This document shows positions 1 to 10,718 of a stretch of DNA of 64,000 bases, in pieces. The notes below the pieces were generated by a model, which worked only from the letters and a program-made list of their open reading frames with translations, did not search any database and was not told the DNA's origin. Position numbers and translations under genes: made by a program. The stretch's first letter is position 1. Each line of letters begins with the position of its first letter. Source of the DNA: Rhizomucor pusillus (lineage: Eukaryota > Mucoromycota > Mucoromycetes > Mucorales > Lichtheimiaceae); assembly GCA_900175165.2 (NCBI GenBank), contig FWWN02000685.1, forward strand, positions 62,001-126,000. The letters run 5' to 3'.

Positions 1-3000
1 AGTAACAACAAGGGTACCGCGGGGAGCAGAAACAGAGGACAACATATTTACAGAAATTGAGAAAAGGTAGAGAACAGCGTCGCTTAATGCGAGCAGCCTT
101 TATATATGTTCGCACAATGTATCATGACGTATGAAAATTGAATCTGTAACTCGGCAAAATATTTCGTGTCGGTGTTATGACCGTTTGGCCTTGGCAGTAG
201 TATATGCTGGTGCTGGTCGATTGAATAACTAGTTTTGTCTGACTCTTGCACTCAAACTTGTTTTATTCTTCAATCACGCTACGTTCTTGTTCAAACTAAA
301 CCAGGAATAAATGTACGTAGATTTGGCATCATTTGATTACGCGATGGGACCTTCTTGGTTGAATTCTGCGTCTTTTTTCACGATTACGAAATAATTGGGG
401 TCAACGAGCTCATTGGCGTCCAGCCACAGAGGTAAACTTATCGGCTATACAGATGATCCTTGGCTAACGATTCGTCCGGGCGAGAGTATCGAATTGGGCG
501 ATATGTGGCGGACAGTAGTAACAGCTAGTCTGGCGCCGCTGTTGTTGAACAAAATGCTGAATTTGACAGACTACACTGTGAAACGGGAATCTGCAATCCC
601 ATTTTCCGTAATTTGGCCGTGTACGCAGGGAAGAATGCATGATTTTCATTGGGGGCTGCTTTTCTCGAATGATCAACATACGCTCGGAGCATCCCCGAGC
701 TTTACGCGCTATTATTGAACGACGACCTGTATAGTCTTTCTTATTTGGCTCGCGCGTATATGCACGTCCCCCTTTCTAGATTTTCCATGTGGACACAGAC
801 ACCATGCCCAAATTTTCATAGAGCCCCTAAAAATAGTCTGCGTCGCCGTGCGCTGCTGCTGCTGCTCAAGATGGTTTTACTCGGTGGCGACAGCGGCGGT
901 CACTTGACGGGGAGGCGACGGTAAGAGTCCAATACCCAATGTGCAACCGTAGTCTCCGATACAATCCGTGTGTGTTTTGACGCGTCATTATAAACATGTA
1001 AACATCTAGTGCATGCACACTAGGCAATTTGGAGTACTAGTTTATTCGGGATATCTGGTGAAACGCGCGTAGTTATTCAGCCACACTTTTGCCGAGACCC
1101 AATTGAGTGTTTCATCCCATGCATGAATATATAGTTGTATTGAGAAGGATTCGCCTGCAGCGACGTGTCATTGACAAGTAGGATTTCAGTTGTTGACAAG
1201 CCAAGATATAAAATTTGCAATCTCTTCTCTGTACGTTTGACTTGCTTTATCGTCCTTCGTGTGAACTTATCGTGACACTACGCGTCTCTTCCTGGAACGT
1301 ACTTTCAGATATCACCTCGGCTGACGCTACTCGATTTCGCTATTGACACAGACAGCGGCTAGTAATCCAATTTCCAGTTCTGGATGGCTCACGCTATCTG
1401 TCATAAGAATTTCATGAAAACCCGAGAAGCAGACCAAAGCAAAGGACGTGAAGAGCGAGCGATGAAGAGAGAAAACATTAAAAACTCAGTCATCCTCTAT
1501 CAAAGCAAAAATATCAAAGAAAAATTACGAATGACCCACTTTGACTTACTGAATAGGAGCATTCATTCCATCAAAAAAATATTCTTCTCATATAATGCTG
1601 ATATGCTAACGCTGCAATAGCGAGGTATCTTTGGATTACCGAAATTTCAGCAAGCCAAACTGAATGACTGCCACAGTGACATACTGATGGGACCAACGCG
1701 TAAATCCCACTCCACAGATAGTTATGGTTATTTCAATATATTCCATCGATAGCTAAATATAATGAACTTAAACATTTTCATGTCTCCAATTATGCTTCCT
1801 TTATATCAAAACTTTACAACCTTTCTATGCCTGATTTGCATCTTCATCCCCATATTCATATTTTCTTGCGCAAAGACGATACCTCTGAGTATGATGATGA
1901 TTCTTCGCCCGGCCCAGTTAGATGTCTTATTCCTTGAAAATTACTATACATCTTGGACCGACAGATATTGTCAATTATTGGACAGAGTAATTGCATTGCT
2001 GATGAAGAAGGTCGATATCGATCGATACACTCATGCGTATACAAATGAAGAAAAGATAGGAAAAGTCGGAAAATGCATGACGGAGATTATTTTCATATCA
2101 AGGTCATTTGGACTTTGAACCAACGCGGCAGGCTGATCGTAGTTCATTGCATAGTTGTAACCAAACTCGCTAACGCGCGTTGTGGGCATGATGGCTAGAT
2201 GAACCCTTGAACTTGCAACCTTTAACCCAAGCTATCGTCGACGCAGTTTTTGAGATACCCAATTCGGTTTAAACAGTAAGCAATATAAAAGCGGGGCAAA
2301 CCAATTGTTCATCTTTCTATCTCTTCCGCCTTCAACGTGGCATTCTTCTGCTTTCGTGGCCTTTTCCCTTTTTCTGTCTTCAATACGCACATAAACAAAT
2401 AAAAGAAAATGAAAATTTGCCAATTGATCTGGTGGAAGGCTATAAAACTTGAGATGAGCAAAGAGAAATGTCCTCCGTATTACACAAAAGAGGCTGCAAC
2501 GTGCAATACTGTGTCGATATTTCCCACACAGTGGTGTGATAATCGCAAACAGCACTGGAATAGTAAAAGAGAAAAAGAACTATAGTCAGACTGGGACTGA
2601 TTCAGAGAATCCGTTATGATTACAAGCATTTGCATGTTGTGCACAGTACGCTGAGGTTTGCGTGAAGATATATCAAGGACGTGGCCACTGGACATTATTA
2701 CCATATTCCAAATTGGAAACTGTGATTATCGCATACTGGCGTGTTCCATGGAGAATAAGCGATGTTTATAAGTAGAGAATGGAATGCGAACAGCGAGTGA
2801 GTGACCATAGATGCGACAGGCATTCGTAAGTGCAGCCTAATAACATTTACAATTACATGGTACTCTTCTAATTGGCGAAGAAAATAACAAAGCAAGGAAC
2901 AAGAAACTCTTTCTTGGAGTCATTCAATCGGGCAAAGTGATATTATCAACGTCTTTTTCAAAGGCATATTTCATACAATGACGAACGAGACAGAATGTAT

Positions 3001-3216
3001 CATTGGCCCATTTAATCTGACACCCAAAGTTTGTTATTATAATAATTGCTATTAGCTAGTCGCCCCAATTCATCAGAAGAATAAAAAACTTGGTATCAGC
3101 ATAAAGTCCTGCATCTCTTTCTATCTATCAAAATAATTTGAATCGCTGTCTGTGTGCACAGCTTTTGATCGATTGTTGTTGTCATTCAGGAGCGCGAGCG
3201 ACATAACACGAAAATC
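1..3216. other. No supported gene; scattered short open frames
   Basis: I see no gene I can support here. The most protein-like frame runs about 395-718 on the plus strand (about 107 codons including its non-ATG lead), but it has no recognisable domain and no matching splice partners. A second plus frame at 1762-2118 begins with a hydrophobic run and is rich in Ile/Phe/Tyr. A minus frame at 2232-2555 is similarly featureless. A run of CTG repeats near 855-870 is simple-sequence. The stretch may hold distal regulatory DNA or decayed genes. Confidence 0.4.
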
Positions 3217-3567
3217 ATGTCACAAATCTTCCAAACAATAATACAATATGTATTTTATTTGCTTTCTTCGATGTGGGAGACATACCGATTACAACATGCC
3301 ACACAATGTCTTCTTGCAGCGTATTCTCTAATTTCAAATTTCAAACCCGGGCTGTATAAGGAAGCACAAAAGCTCAATCCTGGCTTTGAGAGTTTAGAAG
3401 AGATACATTTATCCAGATTGATAGATTGTTATTCCAACTTTATGTTTTCTCAATATCTTCCTAAGGGCGCCTTTGAATATAGCTCATTATTAGCTGCTTT
3501 TCTGCTAATTCTTATTTTATTATTTGCATTAGCTGGTCTTTTGAGCAACGGCTATGGATGCATGTAA
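3217..3567 (+). CDS. Hypothetical small protein with hydrophobic ends
   Basis: This is a single-exon open frame of 116 residues starting at ATG 3217. I do not recognise a family. A hydrophobic stretch lies near the N-terminus (IIQYVFYLLSSMW, residues about 7-20). A strong predicted membrane segment lies near the C-terminus (about residues 92-111, rich in Leu/Ile/Ala), followed by a short tail ending in GYGCM. The middle is amphipathic and tyrosine-rich. The composition could fit a tail-anchored or two-pass membrane protein. It has no intron, unlike most genes here, so it could also be chance or a relic. Confidence 0.35.
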   Translation: MSQIFQTIIQYVFYLLSSMWETYRLQHATQCLLAAYSLISNFKPGLYKEAQKLNPGFESLEEIHLSRLIDCYSNFMFSQYLPKGAFEYSSLLAAFLLILILLFALAGLLSNGYGCM

Positions 3568-3683
3568 ATTGGACGTTTGCGAACATGTTTACTTTTGAGC
3601 GTGTTTGTGTGTGTGTGAGTGAGGTATAGAAGTACAACACATTGCATTTCATCAGATTTGACACGGTTTTCTATTTACATTTA

Positions 3684-4195
3684 TCACCGTAAGCAGTTGG
3701 CATCAATGAGATGCAGAAAATGACGTGTGGCAGGACTGTGATTCTCCTTTGGAGATGATAATATGTCATGCTTGTTTGTTGATTTTGGAATGCTGGTGGT
3801 ATAATTGTGCGGGTATTCTGGTATCATGCTTGACTTGGTAGATGCAGGTGGTGAACCTGCCGGTTGTGAGGAGCAGAATGATAAACAGGGTACATCGCTG
3901 CGCAGGGTATTATTGTCTTCTGTAAGTGCTGTCGACGTCGAATACGCTGAAAACAGAGAAACTGCTGACGATCGTCGGCGGATAGCATGTATTGTGGAAG
4001 AGTTCAGCGCCTTTGCGAGGTCGTGTTTCTCTGCATCGCGTTGCATACAATCCTCTGAGCAATACAAAGAATTCTGAGAGCACGAGTGAGTTAGACGACG
4101 GTCCTTCAAAGTACATGGATGTATTTACAGACAAGACGTACAGAGTAAGCACTGATAGCGTTGTCGCAAAATGTACACCAATTTGTATCGCACAT
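3684..4195 (-). CDS. Ecl1-family life-span regulatory factor-like zinc-binding protein
   Basis: Two exons on the minus strand, 4195..4142 and 4073..3684, give 147 residues with a phase-0 intron (GTACGT...CTCTCAG). The N-terminus carries WCTFC (Cys7, Cys10) in exon 1 and YCSEDC (Cys23, Cys27) at the start of exon 2. This C-x2-C ... C-S-x2-C arrangement is the signature of the small fungal Ecl1/Ecl2/Ecl3 zinc-binding regulators (Pfam 'life-span regulatory factor', PF12855), known in fission yeast to extend chronological life span. Asp-rich residues follow the second pair (MQRDAEKHD), also typical. The rest is Ser/Thr-rich and probably disordered. The start was chosen because it is the first ATG after a TATA box (4257-4251) and the only one that brings the first Cys pair into frame. 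Function in this organism is inferred. Confidence 0.75.
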
Positions 4196-5911
4196 TATTG
4201 CTCAGTTTTTCAAAGAGGAAGAACACGTCGACGGATAGAAATGCCGGCATTTTTATACATACGTAATAAGTAGCCGTTGCGGCGGGCGGAGACTCGCCAA
4301 GACCCCAAAAGATTATTACAGAGAGTTCTCGATCCTCCACACCTAACTCACACACGCGGTAGTGCTCCGATCGGAGTGCTCGGAATGTCTTTCCCCTCTT
4401 CCGTCATTGACGCTCTTCTCTGACGTTTTCCTTGCCATTTTTGTAAACACGGATTCGAGACTTTGAGCTCGTCTGCGAGCTATTTTGGGTAGCGACCTTT
4501 TGACAAAGTTAAATTACAATAATAGCAATACAATCAGGAGCAAATAAGATGCACAGGAAAGAAACGAAATCAGAAAGAAGGATATCGAAGAAACAAAAGA
4601 CTTTTAGTATACTGTTTGTATTCGACTGAACAACCATACCTATTACTTACGCGAAAAGCATTCCCGAATTCACGGGGACCTCCCACGCTCATATAGTAGT
4701 GTAATAAGTATCTTTGTCATAAGCAAGGATAATTGGAAGACTTACCGTTTGACTATCATTGGTATTGCTGTTGTGGAAGAAGCATATTGGCTTTAGGGCC
4801 TGCAATGAGTAACGGCGAACTGCCCTTTGCAACAAGCGGCCAGGCAGCGGCAGCACCATTCTCGGCGTTTTCTTGTCTAAAGCTAGTCTGTCTAAAGGTA
4901 ATCGACTTGTAAGAGATCACAAACAGAAGAAAGTTAAAAAACTAGCAGCCAGACAAATTGTGGCAAAATATTCCAAACAGACTGGATCGTCTGCCTGAAG
5001 GTCAAAACAGGAGTGTTAAATACTGACGCTTTGCGAGAACTTGAAGTTTGCCTCAGGTCTATGGTGCTTTATTATCTGATCTACCAGATATGCCACAGCT
5101 GTCAGAAATAGATGTATCTAATGTGTTCGCTGATGTGTTCGACGAGAACTCGCACAATGATTCTGCTGACATGCGAACACACCTGCTATATATGGTTTCT
5201 AGTCTTAATTTTGATTAGGGATAATATATCTTGGAGCTCTACTTACCCGAACGACCGCCTGAATATACCGGGAATTCGACAGAGTCTTCCTCGAAGAAGC
5301 AAAGCGGATGCAAAACCGTGGGTGAACGGAGGTTTATGAAGGCCAAGCGAGGTTATTCTACAGATTCGGATCAGCATGGACTTTAGCGAACCAAGCACAG
5401 CGAGCGAAGCGAAGTGTGAAGCGCTTGTTTGCACTAAATTTGGATCGTTGTTTCGCTTATTTACAGTAACCACAAAGACCCGGACATGTGCTTCGGTACT
5501 TTAAGCTTTGATCACTCAAGTGTCTCGGTGTCTGTGCATATGCTTATATCCTCGGCTAGTTTATGTACATGGTGCTAATGACTGAAAATCAAGCTGATCT
5601 CGTGGAATACAGTAATATCATATAGGAGTCCAGTTACATGGACAAGAATCTTATCAATCTGTGAAACTGGGACAGGTTGCACTTTGCTTCCACCATCAAT
5701 CAGCTCGGGATTAATGATAAACTAGAATGAATTCTTCGTGACCAACATTTTCATGGCATTGAATGTTTGTGTGTGGAGGTGAAAAAGATTCCCCTTTCAC
5801 TTTGCGCACTCGAGCGAAAAAGATTTCCCGCTTTACTGCTTTTGATCTGAAACGGAACCCGGCACTCCGAATATATAGATACAAGCTTTTCTTCAATTTT
5901 CATTGTTGACA
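4196..5911. other. Intergenic region with an orphan coding-like frame
   Basis: No complete gene is resolved. On the plus strand an ATG at about 4806 opens a short frame beginning MSNGELPFATSGQAAAA. A later frame that ends at a TAG near 5218 reads PDMPQLSEIDVSNVFADVF followed by an acidic stretch, which looks like real protein rather than chance. Possible splice sites join some of these pieces but I could not make one consistent model. It may be a small undescribed gene or a decayed one. About 5,260-5,900 holds nothing I can support. Confidence 0.3.
4251..4257 (-). promoter_or_regulatory. TATA box of the Ecl1-like gene
   Basis: TATAAAA is read on the minus strand about 56 bases upstream of ATG 4195. 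It lies downstream of an alternative in-frame-looking ATG context, which argues for the shorter start that gives the Cys-pair protein. Confidence 0.45.
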
Positions 5912-6896
5912 ATGGCACCCACTCTGTCATTAGATCTGCAAGAGGTCATTTGTACCTTGGCTCTGGGAAACAAGGTCAATGATCGTTTTGCATTCGTTGC
6001 AATGACCGTCTGCAAAGCGTGGGCATATTTTATCTGCAGCATGTTGTACCGGCAAGTTGCATTGTTTTCCAGCAGCTCGAGTAACATTAATTGCTAACAT
6101 GAGCCATTCTATTTCTAGAAACTATGAGATCAAAGAATATGTCAAGTTTGTAGACTTTGTCAAGACGGTGACGTCTCCCAATACGCTATTTCCATATGGC
6201 AATTTCGTGCGATCCATTGACTTTACGGCCGTGAATCGATATGGCATCGATATGCGCGCTTACAAGCTAATTGCATGCTGCAAAAACCTTTTTACCATGA
6301 CTTTGGGCCACCCTACATCTCTGAGACCAAATACGTTCCGCTTGATGGCCGAGACTTGCAAACGTCTTCAGACCCTGCACATGGGCGGCCTTGGCGACCA
6401 TCCTTTCATTTTGGAATGTGATTTTTCTGGCATGGAGGCTCTTCGTACAATAGAGATATACACGACTGCGCTCGCTGCCGAGTCTATCAAAACATTGCCG
6501 CGCTCTGTGGAGCATGTCCGCTTGATACAGGTGGATACGATCAACGACGATGATCTGAAAAGTTTCCTCAACGGACGAAGTGCTTTGCAGTCTCTAGTGC
6601 TTGATGATTGCCGTTTCATCCGGGGTCCCATAGCCGAAATGATAGAGCCATTGACTGGCTTGAAAAAGCTGGTTTTACGTGGAAGTAACATCGACGATGA
6701 TAGCTTGCAGGGACTTGACAAGCTGCCGTTTGAGCTCGATACTTTACGTATCGCTTATACCCGTGTCTCGCCCGCGTTTCTGGAGACCTTGACTGCTGGC
6801 CAGCTCAAGGTGCGTCGGTTAGAGATATCATGATGTTTGCTGTAAAAAAAATATTTGCAGTCATTGATTCAATATCTTCTGCCGGGTTACATGTAA
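5912..6896 (+). CDS. F-box / leucine-rich-repeat protein
   Basis: Three-exon model: 5912..about 6063, 6119..6809 and 6861..6896, giving 292 residues. The first about 50 residues resemble the short F-box helix set seen in many Mucorales F-box proteins (LSLDLQEVI..., then CKAW and LYRQV). They are followed by degenerate leucine-rich repeats with blocks such as LQTLHMGGLG, ALQSLVLDDC and LKKLVLRGSNIDDDSLQGL. F-box/LRR proteins act as substrate adaptors of SCF ubiquitin ligases. That role is family knowledge; the target is unknown. The second intron (AAG|GTGCGT ... TTTGCAG) is clear and replaces an apparent stop at 6831. The first intron's 5' site is ambiguous: the frame-consistent choice at 6064 starts GTTTTC, while 6046 (GTACCG) also keeps frame. 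Confidence 0.72.
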
Positions 6897-8016
6897 TTAC
6901 AAAGTGTGATGACTGGTCACAGTAAAAAATATTGGTTCATTTAGAGATAGCATGTTATAGTTGGTATACTGCTCCAAACGAAGCACAAGTGACGGCTATG
7001 AACCAATCCAGTTACATTATTCTGCTCTTTCGGTGTAAGAGCATCATGATCTTGGAGCAATTGATATATTTGAATCAAACTATGATGCCTTACATTCTTC
7101 ATTTACAATTAAACGACGAATGTTGAGTAAACGTGCTACGTAATATGTGCTTGTACTTGCAATGTGGCTCGTAAATAGTAACTTGTACGCGTTTCTATTT
7201 CTGCTTGCATGTTTTCGTCGTCATCTTTGTATACGACAAATTGCGATACTTGGGCACTAAATGGAATGGATGTTTTAGAACAGTGGCAGAAAATAGTAAG
7301 CGTGTATAAGATTTACTTTCAATACAGAGTATCCACCGAAACAGGGCTACATTTTCAAAGCAGAAGGAGTTTTCGATATTCTTATTACATAACCAAAATA
7401 GGACTAAGCTTATTGAAATCCAGGGTCGTTTGACAATCCGCAATATTCAATCAATTGAACTAAACACACAATTCTATGTACTTGCTTAGCCTCGTCAAGT
7501 TATGTATCATTTCGTAAATGAAAGCGGGGTAAATGCAGAACACGAGGAAAGGAAAAAATCATATCGACTAAAGCGGGGACTGATGTAGTAATGTTAAAGT
7601 TTGCCGCGTTTATCCGGTACTGCTGTCCACGCAGTTTGACAAACATTGCCACAACATACACAGATTGGCGTCTTGTAAACACTTGCACTGCATTTACAGC
7701 TTCTTGAGGAGGCGGCGGCGGAGCAGGCGCAATGGAAAAGCTATGCCGTCGTGTTATTTTTACACGAGCCGAGTGCCTTTTTCTGGCGTATTCAAGAGGC
7801 GCCTCATTTCTGTTTGCGTATTTTTAACCTCAAGTACACGCTTCTTGTGTACCCAGCATTTAAGGGAAAAAGGGCGCCAGTCAGCATTTGCTTCTTCCGT
7901 CTATTGAATCTTCTCCTCTTCCCTTAGTCCTTTACAGTCTTTTAATTACGTATCAGCCTCCCTTGTTCCCTATCTAACTAACTAATTTCCTGCCATTTTA
8001 ACCAAACACAACATCA
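6897..8016. other. Intergenic, no supported gene
   Basis: There are only short, unrelated open frames. The last about 150 bases before 8017 are rich in pyrimidines, including runs of CTTCTCCTCTTCCC. This is a common leader/promoter composition for strongly expressed fungal genes and probably belongs to the GPI-protein gene that follows. Confidence 0.5.
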
Positions 8017-9056
8017 ATGTACACTACCACCGCCGCCGCTACCGCCGTATTGGCATTCATTGCTGCTGGTGTCCAGGCAACCATGGCGCCAACTTATCCT
8101 CAGCCCGGCACCGTTTGGACTGCCGGCAAACAATACACCATTACATGGAGTGAGTGTCAATTATTCCTGTGCGTCTTCCATCCTAAATGACAAACATCCT
8201 GATAATTGTATTTCACATAACCAGAGGACGATGGTGCTTCTCCCAAGCTCACGGAAGCATGGAAAGACTTTTCAATTGGTACGGATATTGATCCTAACTG
8301 ATGAATAAGCATAATTTCTCTCTAACTTAGTGGCACCGCAACGTAGACTTTATGACCGGTGACAACATGAACCAGATCAAGCTCGAGAATGTTGCTTCTG
8401 TAAGTTTTAGCTTTTATGTCTTTAATTGCTGTGAGACACAAAGACTAAACTGCTCGGTCAGGGATTGGATGCCACAAACGTCTCGTCCTACACTTGGACA
8501 GCTCCCCAAGTTGATCCCTACTCCGCCATCTACTTCTTCATGTTCAGCAACTGTAAGTGCCTTGCCCCTGGTGACAGAAAATGATGTCGATCCGTGATGG
8601 GGTTTTTTACTAAACAAGGTAAAAAATTCAATAGCTGCCGGTGACAGTGCTTGGACTACCCGTTTTGCTATTGTTGCCAACGACGGCGACACACCTGCTG
8701 CTGAGCCTAACAAGAAGCAGCCTTCAGGTGAATCCATTCCCTGGGGTGTAGGCAAGCTTGTCCAAGGTTCCGGTGCATCTTCAAACGGCACCGCTGCTCC
8801 CTCTACCGCTGCTGCTCCCTCTACCGCTGCTCCTGCCTCATCCTCCGCCGCTGCTGCCGCCAGCTCAAGCCCTGCCGCCGCTAGCAGCAACAGCGCTGAA
8901 GCTTCGTCCTCTGCCAACTCTGCTTCTTCTTCTAACTCTCCTGCCACTTCTGCCTCAAGCCAGGATGAACACACCAACGACGTGTCTGCATTGTCCGTCC
9001 CTCGCGTGGCTACCGCAGCCGCCGCACTCTTGACTGCCGCTTACGCTCTCGCCTAA
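8017..9056 (+). CDS. Ser/Ala-rich GPI-anchored cell-wall protein (Kre9/KNH-like N-terminal domain)
   Basis: Five exons: 8017..8149, 8225..8278, 8347..8399, 8462..8552 and 8635..9056, giving 250 residues. All four introns have GT-AG ends. An N-terminal signal peptide (about residues 1-19, hydrophobic LAFIAAGVQA) precedes a domain of about 100 residues with PQPGTVWTAGKQYTITW, then SIDFMTGDN, YTWTAPQVDPYSAIYFFMFS and a final AWTTRFAIV. This pattern matches the Ser-Thr-rich GPI-anchored membrane family (PF10342, Kre9/KNH-like). A Ser/Ala/Pro-rich stalk of about 100 residues follows. A C-terminal hydrophobic tail (VATAAAALLTAAYALA) fits a GPI-attachment signal. It probably sits on the plasma membrane or in the cell wall. 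A long antisense open frame over the stalk is a shadow caused by GC-rich repeat codons. Confidence 0.9.
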
Positions 9057-9224
9057 GCCGAGCCGCTCCTATTATTTATGCAATAGCCTGCCGCTGTAAT
9101 AGCTTACAACAACCCAATCCGTTGAAAGAATATATATATAAATATATAAATTACGTGTATTTTTCGTGAATGTTAACTTGAGCGTGCGTGTGGGTGTTAG
9201 GATGGAAAGGGTGGATGATTGCCA

Positions 9225-9941
9225 CTAGGGCACAAAAATGGCGTCCTTCAAGTTCTTATATGCGGTTTCCAGGTCATCGTTGATAATGATTCGGTCGTAT
9301 GCTCCGGGTTCCTTGGCATATTCCAGCTCGCGCTTGGATGCTTCCAAACGGGCCAGAACAGCTTCCTCGCTTTCAGTACCGCGGCCACGAAGACGCTGCT
9401 CCAAGACTTCAAGGGTAGGTGGCTGGATAAAGATGTATCGAGGGTTCAGCTGAGTCTTCTTGACAGACTTAACACCTTGCATATCAATGTCCAACACGCA
9501 AACTTTGCCAGATGCTACAACATCCTCAACAGCCTTGATCGATGTACCTAATATGTAATGTGAGCTAAACTAACTCTTTTTCTTTTTTTTTTTTTTCATA
9601 AACATTTAGAGCGAAATTTACCATACATGTTACCGGAGAACGTGGCGCTCTCAATAAACTTGCCTGCAGCAATCTCCTGCTGCATCAGTTCCTTGGTGAC
9701 AAAGTGGTAATCTTTGCCATTGACTTCGCCCGGTCGAGGAGCGCGTGTGGTGTCTTTTCGAAACCGGAATTCCAAGTGAGCCGAATGTGAAAGCGAGTCG
9801 TCATCTTTAACGGCTAGTGAACTTACGAGAGACGCTAAAGCCAAAAGTATCGGGGAACTCGGCAAATAGGCGCTTCAACAAGGTCGACTTGCCAGACCCT
9901 GAAGGACCAGAAATAACAAAAATCTTTGCAGCAGTTTGCAT
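9225..9941 (-). CDS. GUK1: Guanylate kinase (GMP kinase)
   Basis: Three exons on the minus strand: 9941..9827, 9753..9622 and 9547..9225, giving 189 residues, the usual family length. The enzyme phosphorylates GMP to GDP with ATP in the cytosol. The P-loop GPSGSGKST lies at residues 12-20. The GMP-binding region follows with [11 protein letters not shown], where the His is created across intron 1, then YHFVTKE. Next come the GNMYG and [12 protein letters not shown] segments and the lid RLRGRGTES. The C-terminus is [20 protein letters not shown]. The gene ends 169 bases from the convergent GPI-protein gene and starts 147 bases from the divergent BolA gene. The identification is certain from the whole sequence. 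Confidence 0.97.
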
Positions 9942-10088
9942 TCTATCGACAACTGGCCTTGCCAAGTAACCAAGAAAGAAAAAAGAGGGATCGACGCCAA
10001 GTGGCTGGGCGGAGGCGGGGCAGCTGCAGAGCGAAAATGGTGCCTGGATTTCGTCGCCCCTTTTCCTTCTTTAGCAGCAGCAGCAGAA
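9942..10088. promoter_or_regulatory. Shared promoter between guanylate kinase and BolA
   Basis: Only 147 bases separate the two divergent start codons, so both core promoters must lie here or overlap the coding starts. No TATA box is visible on either strand. The DNA is GC-richer than nearby gaps. A bidirectional, TATA-less promoter is inferred. Confidence 0.5.
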
Positions 10089-10695
10089 ATGTTTCGTCGA
10101 GCCGTAACAACAATACCCCGCACCACATTCAATGTCGCCCGACATTTCTCGAGCACATTGACCTCAAACTCAGAGAGTGCTTTCATGAAGGAATTCATTA
10201 AGCCTCAAGAAAAAGGTCCCGTAGAGATCGCCATAGAATCAAAGGTACCACTTTGAAATTGTGCAGCTTGTTGTTGCTTGGGTTCCCTAATTCACGGTAA
10301 CCCTTGTGGGCAGCTCATTGAAGAGTTCGATCCAGCCACGATACACATTGTTAACGAGTCGCACATGCATGCTCACCACGCCGCAATGAAGGGTAACACC
10401 AACAAGGAAACTCACTTTCGGTATGTGTGTCGCTATGCGGATTAAAAAAAATCATGCGTTGTTAATCATCTGATTTGTAGCGTCACACTGGTGTCCAATG
10501 CATTCGAAGGAAAGGTATGGATCAGATAGGTGCTAATTTTTTTGCTTCATTGCTGGCTAACCCCATGCGGTACTCTAGTCATTAATGCAACGCCATCGTC
10601 TCGTATACAAGGCACTCTCAAAAGAGCTTCAGGAAGGCGTGCATGCATTGACACTGAGGATTAAGACACCGGAAGAGTTTGAAAAGAAAATTTAA
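10089..10695 (+). CDS. BolA-like protein, probably mitochondrial
   Basis: Four exons: 10089..10244, 10314..10420, 10481..10514 and 10579..10695, giving 137 residues. BolA proteins pair with monothiol glutaredoxins and help pass iron-sulphur clusters to target proteins. The BolA core runs from about residue 42: GPVEIAIESKLIEEFDP, NESHMHAHHAAM, THFRVTLVSNAFEGKSLMQRHRLVY, then ALTLRIKTPEE. The conserved invariant-His helix-turn-helix region is complete. The N-terminus (RRAVTTIPRTTFNVARHFSS) is basic and hydroxylated with no acidic residue, a classic mitochondrial presequence. This points to a mitochondrial BOL1/BOL3-type member rather than the cytosolic BOL2 type. Exon 3 is only 34 bases. Confidence 0.93.
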
Positions 10696-10718
10696 CAATG
10701 CTATATTATTATTAATGT

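Noticed and set aside
8414..8977. 187-codon minus frame over the GPI-protein gene
   Set aside because: It is antisense to the Ser/Ala-rich stalk and owes its openness to repeated GC-rich codons.
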